From: Sipunculus nudus
Taxonomy: Eukaryota; Annelida; Sipuncula; Golfingiida; Sipunculidae
NCBI GenBank assembly: GCA_026874595.1
Contig: CM049317.1
Location: forward strand, 14,316,882-14,380,881
DNA length: 64,000 nt
Direction: 5' to 3'
Shown: one piece after another, positions 10,178-22,700 of the stretch
Position numbering within the stretch: the first letter of the stretch is position 1
Layout of the letters: every line of letters starts with the position of its first letter
The notes under the pieces: model-generated
Told to the model about the DNA's origin: nothing
Database searches by the model: none
The model's input: only the letters and a program-made list of their open reading frames with translations
Position numbers and translations under genes: made by a program

Positions 10178-13100
10178 TATCGTCCTCGAAGAAAAAAGAA
10201 TATGTGTTCAATCCAAAAAAAAATATGTGCTGTTCATGAACGTCTGGTCTTATCCAGTATTAACAGTTTTGTCTGTTTACATGATCTCTGATATGGATAA
10301 TTCCACTATAAATTGAAGAACAGCGCTATCTTACGATCCTCACACAATGTAGACAGGAGGGGAATAAACCTGCATGTTGATTGTATATGTAGCACATATG
10401 CATGTTATACATGTAATTAAATATACAGAACATAACAATTACCACCAGCACCGGGACGGAGCAAAGTGGTCATCAGTGGTTGTGGGTGGTCGTATTAATT
10501 AAATGTTCAGTGTATTTACTATTATCTTAGCATATATATGTACAACAAATTGCCTGGTGTCAAACTACACGATGATATTTTCTTTAAAAATCCGAACAAG
10601 AAAAGTTGGGGTCTTTAGTCCTGATCTAATCATTAGCTAACATCGGGACACTCGGCAAGGTGTACAATTTTTTTTTCATCTAGACCCAATTAACTATTAA
10701 TTATGTAAAGTATATATAACTTAAGTTACTTTACAATTGCAGTATTTAAATTTGGCTATTTTCGTGTTATCTGAAAGTGGTAGATTTTTGCCCGAATATT
10801 TTTATAAGAAAGGTCTATTTAAGATGAAATGGGAATGGGAATTTACAATAAAACGGACATTGTCCTGAATGCAAATCATATTTACAATTAGAAATTATCC
10901 ATGTCCTGCTGTTTGGTTAAGTAATGTCTTGTATGTCCCACAAATATTTTATTCATTGGCACCATGCAAATCTATAAAGGCACAAATCCTCGCCCAGTTT
11001 AGTACATTTTTATTATATTCTTTATTGTCACTTCATGTTCTTTTATATTTCTTATCACGTTTTGTGTTTAATTAAAATTAAGTTGTGTTGTGGATAAAAA
11101 AAACTTTATGTCCTGAGTCTAGATGTTCCCTTCCCATAGACAAATACACGAACCCAAGGTTATCATGATAAGAAATACAGGGTATCCTTATCATAGGTGA
11201 AAACCGAGTTACATCAGTAATCGGATTAGCTACCGCTTTTCCAGTAATAGTACAACCCTGTTTATACGACAATAAACATTTGATCACCGTCCCTGCTGCT
11301 CACACAAGCCATGTATTCAGAATTCTTCCTTCAACAAAAACATGACGGACGTTGATAACATTAGTTAACATTATAATAATATTATTTTTGGTGCAAGCCC
11401 TAGTTGTGTTTTTTCTTGTTGGTTGAACTCGCCTTTAGGTCCAGAAGATGGCCGTATTGGAAGGAAATTAATGTATGTACACATGTTTCCAATGTTTTGA
11501 TATTTGGCGAGGTTATCTGCTGGACAAACGTTAGTAACCCGGAGGCAGCCGTTATCTAGAACAAATATTCACCTACCCGTGTGTGTATATACAGTTATGC
11601 AGAACTGTGCCCGTGTACTTTATACCAGCAATGAAGAAGCTACACACGTTTACACACGATCATTTGGACTTTTTAAGGTACTGCAGGAGCAGTACCTATC
11701 TTTCATGACACGAGGAAGTCAGTCGATTCAACGATAATCGTCCTTGTTCCCTAAGCAAATATATATTAATATGTTCAAATGACACAAATGTAACCCTTCA
11801 GCAATTTTCATTAATTGTGTACAGCTAATTTTTAGAAATTATCTTTTAGCCTACAGTGCTTACATTCCTTATGCTATTAATTATAATACTGTTTATCAAA
11901 GTATCCGACAAATCCCTTGTTCCTTTATTTCTAATTATCATTAATTATCTGATAATACCATTCAGACGTGTCATATGAAAAAAATAGGCTTTTGTCATCT
12001 TAAATAGATGTAGATGGGTCTTAACGGCAGCTTGTTCAAGGATATATTTGATACTGTCACTGTTGTATTGCAATTCCACTTTAAGCGTCTGAGCCTGTGT
12101 ATATCTCAATAAGTATCATTAGTTGTTTTTCTGCACGGTCTTTCATCACATGGTCTCTTATTGTTGTTTACTGGCATGGCTTTGCCGCAGCAAACAGTAT
12201 CATGAAAACAAACAGATTTGACCCCTGTAACTGAATTTGTAAACAGTGACTCAGTAAACACTAAAAGTAATAAATAACGGTAAAGAAGTTTCTTTACAAT
12301 TACTTGAAACCGACAGATGAACAAAAATGGCGAACTTTTAACTCTATTTATATACAGAATTACACGGTCAACCAACATACTGACCCGCACATACTGTACA
12401 GTCAGACCGAGAAAGGACAAACTAAAAGGAACATTGTCGTTAATTATGCAAATGTATAGTCAGCTCAGACATAAAGAAAGAATTATGGTATCAAGTTCAA
12501 AATTCAAAAGGTCATATCTCTCGTAAACTTAACCACCAAATGACATTATAGTGCTATAGTACATAAATGCATACGTTCTTTGTCTAGTGCATGATGATTG
12601 ACTTCAATAAGTGCTTTTGAATCCAATGTAAGATTGATCATTCCATGGTGACGTGAAGGAATGGAAAGTCCTAGCACAGTTATTAAATCATGGAAAAATC
12701 GATGAATGTTACTTGCCACACAAATGCCTTGCTTTGACGGAGAAAAAGATCTATAACTGGGTGGTTGCAGAATTGCAGGGAAATTATCAGCTGTTTTACA
12801 CTTTGATTCTTTTGCATATATTTATGACACATAGAATGTATCTTATTTTCTTTTGGTAAAGACCAAATTAACACATTCATATACAATTTTAAATATGTAT
12901 CCTTGGTTAATTCAATCCACAAGATTCGCTTACTTTATTTTGATATATTTAAATGTTAATCATATCCTTGCTAATTTTATGCTGAACTGGGTTCCAATAT
13001 ATTTTAAACGTCTTCATGAACTTGGCAAAACGGCGATATAATGAAATGTACGGTGTTCATTTATTCGATGTGCTGAAGTAACCAACGGTAAAAACTCAAC

Positions 13101-13450
13101 CGTCCATACCTTGCTTTTTTTTAACAATTATCATTTGCAATTAAATACACATGATTCCATAAAAAGTTTTAAACACGAAATGAAGGACATTTTATTGGAA
13201 AGATTTCTTATATTCATTTCAATAATTTCCTTATATTTACTCAATTAGTTATTCATTTTTGCTTAATGTTTCACTATAAACTAAATATCTATTCAGCAGG
13301 AGGAGTTAAATGCTTTCATACCTGTCATATGATAGCTTCTTCCATCCAAGAGATTATTTTCTCGGTCATAGATAAAAAAATGTGTTTTGGATTTAAAGTA
13401 ATATGTTTATCTGAAAAGCTGACAAAAAGATTTAATGAGTTGGTTTTACA
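10178..13450 (+). repeat. Central non-coding block 1 (A)
   Basis: No gene is visible in this AT-rich stretch. It contains the first, older copy of a sub-repeat whose second copy lies at about 15.0-16.2 kb. Small frames (11504-11737, 12653-12859 and 12853-13041) recur in B or C at matching places, but only because the DNA is duplicated. Position 10681-10682 (TA) is the unoccupied target of the TIR element found in copy B. Confidence 0.7.
11470..12540 (+). repeat. Older internal sub-repeat, copy 1 (A)
   Basis: Landmarks occur in the same order as at 15185-16190: GTTTCCAATGTTTTGATA, then CTGGACAAACGTTAGTAAC (compare CTGAACAAACATCAATGCAG), GAAGTCAGTCGATTCAACGA (compare GAAGTCAAACGATTCCATGA), GGCATGGCTTTGCCGCAGCA (compare GGCATGGGTTTTTTGCGGCA), and GTTCAAAATTCAAAAGGTCA (compare GTTCAAAAGTCATAAGGTCA). 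Divergence is much greater than between copies A and B, so this duplication predates the array. Confidence 0.75.
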
Positions 13451-13468
13451 TCTCTCTCTCTCTCTCTC
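13451..13468 (+). repeat. (CT)n microsatellite (A)
   Basis: About nine CT repeats. The equivalent tract is 32665-32687 in B and 45872-45892 in C, with different lengths. Confidence 0.85.
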
Positions 13469-13469
13469 C

Positions 13470-14870
13470 GAGGGTTGGAGACCTCGTTGATGACCCTTGA
13501 ATGTATGTCTGCTCCGCTGGAGATTCTTTCTCCCTGGGACCTAGTTGATATATTTGACTGATAATGGTTGACTTTCCTGTATTTATACTCAACTAGAATG
13601 ATATGTACTGAATATATGAGGAAAAGAAAAACAATACGTGTACAATGCGGAAACCGCACACGTGTCCCCTCATCTCTGAAATAATTGCGCTTAGCTTCTG
13701 ACCTCTGAACTTGGTGGCGCGGCATGGAAAATGGCCTGGGCTCACTCACGTAAGGCGCTCGCCCAAACAAGTGTACTTACTAAACCGGAACAGAAGAAAA
13801 AAAACGTTTTGTGTGAGACTTGTATCAACCGGTTAAATAAATAAACTTCAAAGGGCTCTGCAAAATGTGTTTGATCAGTAAAATTATTGTCATTTAAAAA
13901 AAAAATGCCATCAATACTTCCATTATGTAAATTATTCGCAATTTAACGCAATGCTAAACAAATACTATCCTAATAAACGTGGTTATTTAGCATAAAGTTA
14001 TAAGATTACCTTGGGATATAAAATATGATAAAGTACAACAAAAGACATGTATAAAGAAATTATACTGGTTGTATCACAAAATATGAATATGTCTACCTTT
14101 TGATGTGGTTTAATTTCTTATTAAAATCCAGTAACTAAGATTAAAATATGATTGGCAGCACACTATGTTCAAAGACGTCATTTGTATTATCATGAAAAAC
14201 TTCCATGTCATTAAAAATGTATTTATGCAACAATGAATATATTTATGCCTACAGTTTCAAACAAATATTTAGAGAGCCTGAAATCAGATTTCATTGTACT
14301 TTTGGATATTGTAACATTATTTCTAAATTAGGGCACGTTCAATGAAATCAAGATCTGCTCTGTAACACCTTTTTCTTGGTTTAAACCTCACATTTAACCT
14401 TCAACTACGTTCTATGTGGTGACCATAAGGTCACCAGAAGTAACTATCCTTTTTTATGTGTCCCAAGAAATGTTTGACATGATCATTGCTCTTAAACATT
14501 GCAACAAGTGTTTGTTATCACAGTCCTTTACACAAATTTGAAAGATAAACCCATAAAGATAACACAGATAAATAAGAAGTGGATGCTACACAAACATGTG
14601 ACCCTATATAATATCTCAACAATGGTCTAAAATATTGTTACAACAGTGTTTAGTGTAGATTACACATAACCGATTTGGCATATTATATTTATATGAAATT
14701 ATTACACCGGAGACAGGTGCGCAGGGCTGGGTCGCGCCTATCCCACAACATGCAAAGCTAACCAATCAATGAGTGTTAATGAGATCTAGAAACAATCTAG
14801 AAACGCCGCTAATCAATTACAGACCGCTTTATTGTGCATTCATGGTCCAATTCCCTATACATTGAACCAG
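13470..14870 (+). other. Non-coding block 2 (A)
   Basis: No gene is visible. Positions 14100-14725 are homologous to 17330-17880. Shared landmarks in order are TTTAATTTC...ATCCAGTAA, CACAGTTTCA, ATCAAGATCTGCTCT, CAAATTTGAAAGA...ACCCATAAAGATAA, and ATTACACAT...TTTGGCATAT. The block contains the palindrome at 14418-14435 and ends at a short CT-rich stretch (14874-14893). Confidence 0.65.
14418..14435. other. Perfect hairpin GGTGACC-ATAA-GGTCACC (A)
   Basis: Seven-base arms with a four-base loop are unchanged in copies B (33637-33654) and C (46839-46856). The core TGACCATAAGGTCA resembles an everted pair of nuclear-receptor half-sites (AGGTCA type). There is no evidence of use. Confidence 0.6.
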
Positions 14871-14924
14871 CATGTCTCTCTCTCCCTCTCTCAGAATAGA
14901 GAGGTGCCCGTAAGGATAGGTACA

Positions 14925-14925
<1 letters not shown>

Positions 14926-14989
<64 letters not shown>
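14926..14989. repeat. (TA)n microsatellite (A)
   Basis: An uninterrupted run of about 32 TA units is flanked by GGTACACTG and ACCCCACAG. The homologous loci are 34146-34277 in B (longer, interrupted) and 47349-47406 in C. The YIYIYI frames across these loci are artefacts. Confidence 0.95.
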
Positions 14990-14990
<1 letters not shown>

Positions 14991-15184
14991 CCCCACAGTT
15001 TCCATTTACTTGGGGACTGAGCAAGGTGGTCGTAATTTGTTGGTGTTTGTATAAAGTGAATATTAAGTGTAATTTTTATTATCTTGGCATATACATGTAC
15101 AATAAATTCCCCTGGTCAGTTGTCAGTTGAAATTGCCTTCACATGATGACTTTTAAATCCAGGGACTTGACGTATCCCTGGGGG

Positions 15185-16190
15185 AATATTGTACATTAAC
15201 ATGTTTCCAATGTTTTGATAGTAAACGCACTGATTTGCTGAACAAACATCAATGCAGTAACTCATCAACTGAGGAAGAATACACACAGTTAGTAGTCACC
15301 TGGGACAGATATCCATATACACCTAACACGAAGAAGTCAAACGATTCCATGATAATTGTCCGAATCGTCCCAGGAAAAAATGATGATATTCTCCCAGGAA
15401 AAAGCTAGAATGACACTAATGTAACTTACTAGATATTTAATTTAATTTTGTCGATATGATTTTCAGAACTAGACATTTGTTAAACTGTTGCTGCCATTGT
15501 GTGTAATACTTTGTAAGTGTCATCGGAAAATACATTCTATCTTGCAATTGTGTGTATAATACTTTGTAAGTGTAATCCGAAAATACATTCTATCTTTTTT
15601 GGTATTTTTTTCTGAATTACCATTAACCATCGGACATTATCAGTCAGACATAATATTATGATAGAATTAGGTTTAATCAATCTTATATACACACATCTCT
15701 GTCTTCAGGGCAAATTATTCAAGTTTCCATATGTACATTGAAGATTCCTTGTCACTTTTTCATTCATCTTGACATTCTGAAGTGTGTGCGTGTGTGTACT
15801 TGTTGTCTTTTGTTTATTTACAGGCATGGGTTTTTTGCGGCAGACATAATCTTTAACACAAACAAATTTAATCCCTGCAACGAGATCTGTGTATACTGTA
15901 GGCCTGAAAGGAAAATCATCAGGGATATCTCTATCAGAAAATATGCCTTTGATTAAAAAGATTCCTCCCAAATGCAGGATATTATTGTCCAAAATTATGT
16001 GTTTTAAGCGAAAAACACCTACCCCGAAACATTATCAAGCGAGGTATACAATTTTTATTATAAAAGTGTTTAACTTTTGTTAGAAAATACATGTACGCGT
16101 GTAGTCAGCTGAACCACAAAAGAAGAATTATGGTGCCAAGTTCAAAAGTCATAAGGTCAGATCGGGAGTAAACGTAGCCTGCTAAGGCCA
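15185..16190 (+). repeat. Older internal sub-repeat, copy 2 (A)
   Basis: This is the second member of the diverged duplication whose first member is 11470-12540, in the same orientation and landmark order. The offset is about 3.6-3.7 kb. It recurs in B (about 34.5-35.5 kb) and in C (47.6-49.1 kb, interrupted by the TTAA-flanked element). Confidence 0.75.
15824..15956 (+). other. Exon-like open frame behind a splice acceptor (A)
   Basis: A pyrimidine-rich acceptor (TTTTGTTTATTTACAG, ending 15823) is followed by an open frame read as HGFFAADIIFNTNKFNPCNE and on to a TAA ending at 15956. The diverged duplicate at about 12172 reads HGFAAANSIMKTNRFDPCN and then stops. Several differences between the two are conservative (K/R, N/D), which hints at a coding past. 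Copy B is open (35110-35242). Copy C has an extra T and a GAG-to-TAG stop. I recognise no family. It is most likely a relic exon or chance. Confidence 0.2.
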
Positions 16191-18066
16191 TGTCACCGGA
16201 GTTTGTGCATCACAGCGAAACCTAAAACACAGGTTTGTACAGGTGTTTAGTTTACACACATGCATTTTTTACCTGCCAAGCATAGTGAGGCACGTCAAGC
16301 AATCCGTATTCACATGGGAAGCTTATAATGGTACAAAACCATCCGTATTTGTTATAATAATCGTCCATCAGCAACAGGGCCCCGGCCAGGTAATTGTACC
16401 TGCACCTAGGTACACAAGAGTACCTCTATAAGTAGAAGTAACTAGTGCTGTAGTGCTGCCTGTGCCTCGAATTAAAATACCTGTATCTGGTGTAATGTAT
16501 AATAGATATATGTATGTAACTCGAAATGCATATCGGGCTTTTTTATAACATTTACAATGCTGTCTTCCTTGTTGGACAGTCACCTATTTCAGGCACAGTT
16601 AATTATCAATCTCACATCCCAGGCAGAGTTGAGAAGGTTCTGTAGTTCTATTTTAGAACATTGATGCAAATTTTATACTTCTGTATAGTAACCATGTGAA
16701 ATTCATCAACTTTATCAGTTACTAATTTATTATTTCTACTTGAGGCGGTCCTGTAAACTACTATGTTGAAGGCTTATATTTTTCCTGAAGACATTAGGGA
16801 CGATCATTTAATACATTTAAGTGAACCAACCTGTCTTTTACTATAAGATATTATGGCATATCTGGACAAAATTTATACAATTTGTATTATTTCAAATGCC
16901 ATTTATATATATGTAACTGTACCTAGATACTTTCTAAAGTAACTGGCGTTGTGTAAGTAGAAACACAAGTAACGTAGGTGCAACGTATAATAGCATTTAT
17001 TTATAAATGTGGTTTATTATAAACGGTTATGATTCGTTTCCTTGCCCTTTTGTGCCCAAACTACTTATTTTGCAATTATTGGAAATATTGTTTATCAAAG
17101 TCTCCGAAAATATACCACGTGTCACTCAACATATGACCTATTTTCATTATGTGTCACATGTCATTCGGACAGGCTTTATTAAATATATTAACTTAATAAC
17201 ATGTTACATGCAAATACGCTGGAATTTTGCCAGGTCATATACTTATATCCAGGCATATCTATTTTATTCAGAGCAAGAAAAAAGATATATCGGAGACATT
17301 TAACACATTTAACATATAACAAATATGAATATATACCTGTTTCGATATGCTTTAATTTCGTTAAGTATCCAGTAAATGAGTTTGAAATATGTATGATTTT
17401 CAACACACTAACCAGGAAGGACAATATAAGATCTGTTGAATGTCCTTGCCATTAAATCTGCATCCGAATTTATATACATATGCCCACAGTTTCACAAATT
17501 AAGTTTAAATCATGACGCATTCATTGATATCAAGATCTGCTCTCTGTCGGCTTTTCATGGTTTACGCCGCAATATTTACCTCAGATTCATCAGAGTAATT
17601 TCTATGCAGGGAACATGAGATTGTTTTTATGTATCAAAAATATTCCTTAACTTTATCGTTTATCTTAATAATTACTATGCACTTCACTTTAATTTGAAAG
17701 AAAGATTTAACCACAAAGATAAATGAGATCAATATGTTGTTACCCAGAAATATAATATGATGCTATATCACTGCTATCATATCACATATTTTAGCTCAAT
17801 GTCTATTATAGATTACACATCAACAATTTGGCATATCATTTGTATATGAAAATATAACACCTAAGACCAGCAGACCATCTAGAAACAAGAGAAAGAATAG
17901 CTAGAGTATTTCCCCCGTCCTTAAAAGAACAGGACTAAATTGTGTTATAGGTTGTTTATTGCGTCTTGACGTTTTCATTTATTCAAATAGTATGGAATAC
18001 GAGGATTTTATTATGGTGCAACCTCCTTACAGCTCCGCTTCAATAACCATGTGCATTCCGGCTTTT
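15957..18066 (+). other. Non-coding block 3 (A)
   Basis: No gene is visible. The frame 17007-17303 (98 codons) recurs in B and C, but the region resembles the non-coding 11.86-11.95 kb stretch at the DNA level only. Positions 17330-17880 are the third, partial copy of the older sub-repeat. The block ends at a frame (MEYEDFIMVQPPYSS) that runs into the minisatellite. Copies B and C carry changes there (SASITMCIP becomes SPSITMGSP), with no clear constraint. Confidence 0.6.
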
Positions 18067-19650
18067 TGTTTGTACTGGCTGTTTGTGTATGCACTGGCTG
18101 TTTATGTGTGTATTGGCTGTTTATGTGTGTATTGGCTGTTTATGTGTGTACTGGCTCCTTTTGTGTACTGGCTGTTTGTTAGTGTACTGGCTATTTGTTT
18201 GTACTGGCTGTTTGTTTGTGTAATGGCTGTTTGTTTGTGTACTGGCTGTTTGTTTGTACTGGCTGTTTGTGTGTGTACTGGCTGTTTGTTTGTGTATTGG
18301 TTGTTTGTTTGTGTAATGGCTGTTTGTTTGTACTGGCTGTTTATTTGTGTACTGGCTGTTTGTTTGTGTACTGGCTGTTTGTTTGTGTACTTGCTGTTCG
18401 TTTGTGTACTTGCTGTTTGTTTGTACTGGCTGTTTATGTGTACTTGCTGTTTGTGTGTTCTGGCTGTTTGTTTGTGTACTGGCTGTTTGTTTGTACTGGC
18501 TGTTCGTTTGTATACTGGCTGTTTGTTTGCACTGGCTGTTTATGTGTACTTGCTGTTTGTGTGTGTACTGGCTGTTTGTTTGTACTGGCTCTTTATGTGT
18601 ACTGGCTGTTTGTGTGTGTACTGGCTGTCTGTGTGTACTGGCTGTTTATGTGTGTACTGGCTATTTATGTGTACTGGCTGTTTATGTGTCTACTGGCTAT
18701 TTGTGTGTGCACTGGGTGTGTGTGGGTGTACTAGTTCTTTATGTGAGTACAGGTCGTTTGTGTGTACTGGTTGTTTATGTGTGTTCTAGTTGTTTGTGTG
18801 TGTACTAGTTGTTTATGAGTGTATTAGTTGTTTATGTGTGTACTGGCTGTTTATGTGTACTGGCTGTTTTTGTGTGTACTGGCTGTTTGTGTGCACTGGC
18901 TGTTTATGTGTACTGACTGTTTATGTGTGTACTGGCCGTTTGTTTGTCTACTGCCTGTTTGTGTGTACTGGCTGTTTGTGTGTGTGTACTTGCTGTTTAT
19001 GTGTGTACTGGCTGTTTTTATGTCTACTGGCTGTTTGTGTGTGCACTGGCTGTTTGTGTGTGTCTGCTTGCTGTTTATGTGTACTAGCTGTTTTTATGTG
19101 TACTGGCTGTTTGTGTGTGTACTGGCTGTGTATGTGTACTGGCTGTTTGTGTGTGTCCTGGCTGTTTGTGTGTGTTCTGGCTGTTTGTGTGTGTACTTGC
19201 TGTTTTTTGTGTACTGGCTGTTTGTGTGTGTACTGGCTGTTTGTGTGTGTACTGGCTGTTTGTGTGTACTTGCTGTTTATGTGTACTAGCTGTTTGTGTG
19301 TGTACTGGCTGTTTGTGTGTGTACTGACTGTTTATGTGTACTGGTTGTTTGTGTGTGTACTGGCTGTTTGTGTGCACTGGCTGTTTATGTGTGGACTGGC
19401 TGTTTGTGTCTACTGGTTGTTTATGTGTGTACTGGCTGTTTATGTGTAATGGCTGTTTATGTCTACTGGCTGTTTATGTGTACTGTTTATGTGTGTACTG
19501 ACTGTTTATGTGTGTACTGGCTGTTTGTGTGTGTACTGGCTGTTTGTGTGTCTACTTGCTATTTGTATGTGTACTGGCTGTGTATTTGTGTACTGGCTGT
19601 TTGTGTCTACTGGTTGTTTATGTGTTTACTGCTTGCTTGTGTGTGTATTC
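18067..19650 (+). repeat. 17-19-bp minisatellite, long allele (A)
   Basis: About 85 tandem units follow CTGGCTGTTTGTGTGTA and its variants, with unit length changing in steps of two (GT) from 15 to 19. Interior variants include TTATGTG, TTGTTTG, CTTGCTG and CTAGTTG. The unit contains no stop codon in any + strand frame, so frames of 276, 219, 179 and 153 codons appear, all reading Leu/Cys/Val/Trp-rich repeats such as VYWLFVCVLAVCLCTGCLF. The reverse strand reads THKQPVHTNSQ. These are products of the repeat, not proteins I would call. Confidence 0.93.
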
Positions 19651-19680
19651 ATTCAGAATAAACAGAAAACTTCGGTTTGA

Positions 19681-19722
19681 ACCGATTGAGAATCGAACCA
19701 ATCTGGTCGGCTGCTCTACCCG
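19681..19722 (-). other. tRNA-like fragment with B-box word (A)
   Basis: On the minus strand GGTAGAGCAG (from 19711-19720) resembles the 3' half of a tRNA D-arm, and GGTTCGATTCT (19689-19699) closely fits the Pol III B box. The spacing is too short for a full tRNA, and no anticodon arm or acceptor stem is present. It recurs next to the minisatellite in B and C. It may be a relic of a tRNA-derived SINE, or chance. Confidence 0.2.
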
Positions 19723-22700
19723 TGCTCTATGTCTTGACTGTTCTAAAAGTATACAAACCATATTATGCAAACATCTTCATTGAGGCGAGAAGATTTATTA
19801 TTGTCTATCTTAAAACATAAATAACAAGCATAATCAAATACAATAGAGCAGAATCATTTTTTTTCTGGCTGCATATCTTGCAATACTTTATTTTTAACAC
19901 CATAGAGTGATATGCATGTCTTGAAACTATCTTTGCATGCACGTTTTCTTTTACCCGTGTGTGACTTGTTGGGAATATGTTTAAATTATTTCCCAACCGG
20001 AATCATGGACTCAGAGAAAAAGGGGTACCTTTATATCCAATTGTAACAAGTCATTAAGATAAGTTTTCGTTGATCAGCTGGAACATGTTGCATTTTGGTA
20101 CACGTAGATATTATTTTTCATCTGAAAAATTATCAATATTATTGATATTTTAATGCTTGTTAGTGAAACAAGTTTCTAAACGAGGCAGCTTCTTGGGGCT
20201 TTTCCTCCGTTGTGGTAGGTTAAGTGTACATATTATCTAAAAGATCAACATTGTCTTACAGGTCTTACAGAGATTATAGTTAACTTGAAAGGATTCAATC
20301 ACCTATCTGACCTATATAAACTAAAGGTAACCTTTAGAGCTATTATAAAAAAGGCCAGAAAACGTTGATATCTCGGTACATAGGCTGCTTCGTTTGTTTA
20401 TATAAACGTGTTTATGTTTGGGGGCCAGCAAAAATAATCAAAACAAATTCAACAAGGGCATCTGGCAGCAATTCAGATAAGCCAGAACTTGGCAAATGGC
20501 GTTTTGCAACAAGTGAACGTTATACTTTTGCATGTATGCAATCTGCCCAAGGTTACAAATAGGTTACATGTTTACAAACATGTTGTTGATTAACAAGTTC
20601 ACACATCCTTATAAGGCCTTATAAGATCTTTTCACAACCAAAATTATCATTAGATCATTAAAATTTACACAGAGGAAGACAGAAATTACTGTTTCGGTTT
20701 CAAAAAGTAGGTGATAAAAGTAAATAAAATTTCATATATATTTGCTGAACTCCACTCTAAACTTTTTTTAGTATGACTATTCCAAATGAAATTTTCAAAG
20801 GAATAGAAGACCGTGTAAATATATACTAATATTGTAATAGAAACGAAAGTTTACATTATTGATGGCATCAACTAGCTTGGCACTTTCAAAGTTAGTTTTT
20901 TTAAGTGGAGTGATTAGTGGTTGTTGTATCTAGGACAGAAAATTCAAGTGTATAATTTCTTAGAAAACTGAAACAGGCTATTTATCTGTCACAAAGAATG
21001 TAATATAATCTGGTTTTAGAAACACAGCGAGGATAAGGAATCGAGCAGAGAAACTCGATGTTCCATTAGAAAAAATTTTGTTTATGTTCACTGTGTAGGC
21101 CCAGGGTTTGGGCCTATGTTTATGTATCCTGAAGGATCCCTCTTTTAAAAATGCTTCCTCTTTTCTATAAACCTTTTGTCTTGTTCCGTTTTTATCTGTA
21201 ACCATTCTTGGTTAAAGCATTGGTATATTAGTTAGATGTTCATGCTCGCATTTAATGTAATTGATAAGATAAGTACTTATTAACAAGGTTTTTCTATCAT
21301 TGTGATCTCATTGATTATGGATATATTAGTTAGTAAGCTTATTATTACGTCAACAGCACAACTCATTTCACGAAAGTTTGATGAATAGGATTCAGATCGA
21401 GATAAAACATCAACACAGGAAGGAAGAAGAATAGCATTGACATTAAATGGTCTTCTAGTTAGAATAGATGATAAGAGTATGATACGATTTACATTGATAA
21501 TCGCAGTTAGCCAAGATTGGGTGAATTTCTAATTTGGCTATGCTGGGCAAGTCTGAAATATGAACATACCAGATTGCAGTCCCAGAGCCAACTAAAGGGT
21601 ATATGTATTTGGTCTAATCCAGACTACAATGGCGGTCTGGGCCTGCCCTGTTAAAAACTGCTTCTGGAAGAGAAAAACGACCCGGGTGAAGTTTAGAAGA
21701 ATTAATGATTGTTTTTATTCCCAAGTAGGTGGAAAATGGTAATGGTAAAAGTATTAGTTAGTTACCTGAAACCCAAAAGAATTATATTTTAAGTTATCTT
21801 ATTATGATTCGTGTGATATAGGAATATTTTTTTAAATAGCTATGATTCTATTAGGGTATGACAGAATGGATTTTAACGGAAGTAATGTCCACAATGCATG
21901 GTCGTTTAACCAAAATACATTTCTCAATATTTATCAGTAAATATTTATGTAAAAACATGTTGGTTTTTCTATCATACGGAAACTCCCATTTTATAATCTC
22001 ACGTTATGGGGAGAAAAAATGGAAGGAGAAATAGCAAAACAAAATGAAGAATAACCACAGCTTGTTTGTGTTATTTATTAGTAGTTTAATAGTGTTGTTT
22101 GTAAAGAAATGCAGCGAACGGAAAGCATGGGGGAATACCATGTCGCACAAAAAAAATTAGTTGGTATATAATTATGTGAATATATATTTGATTGAACTGG
22201 CCTGAGCACAATGCTACTTTATTGGCTTAATATTTTATTTGCCTGCTCCTTTTTCACTGGATATAATTGTTGTCATGACATTCTTTGTCACGTTCCCATT
22301 TTATAAAACAGAGTCAAATGCGGTCGCGCAAATAGGTAAGGGTATTTTATGGCCTAAAAAGTATTCATTATTAATTAAGAATCGAATTTTATTATCCCTT
22401 AACTTTATTTATTAATTAATCTATTATTTATTTGTGCGTGTATCTTAACCAGAGACGGAGAATGTATAGAAAAGTGCAAATTCATACAACGGTATAGCTA
22501 AAGATTTTTTTAAATAAATTTACCCGCAGTACAGTATAAGGCTGGTGCCAAGTTCAGCATAAAAACGTTTTCGCAAACAAGTGTATATTTTGTCACTTAG
22601 TCTGGTCTAATACAAATTGTAGTTTTTTTTTGTGAAGTCTAATATATAATGCTAAAGTTTAATTGAAAATTACGCAGACTTTGATTTCATAATTATAAAT

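Noticed and set aside
12106-12420. Cys-containing minus-strand frame similar to 15705-15992
   Set aside because: The similarity follows from the older DNA duplication. The plus strand shows the more conservative substitutions, and neither has an identifiable family.
17959-18789. 276-codon frame across the minisatellite as a membrane protein
   Set aside because: It exists only because the repeat unit lacks stops in every frame. Overlapping frames read the same peptide cycle and length varies between copies.
18067-19650. CRISPR-like regular repeat
   Set aside because: Units are contiguous 15-19-base tandem repeats without unique spacers, in a eukaryotic sequence.
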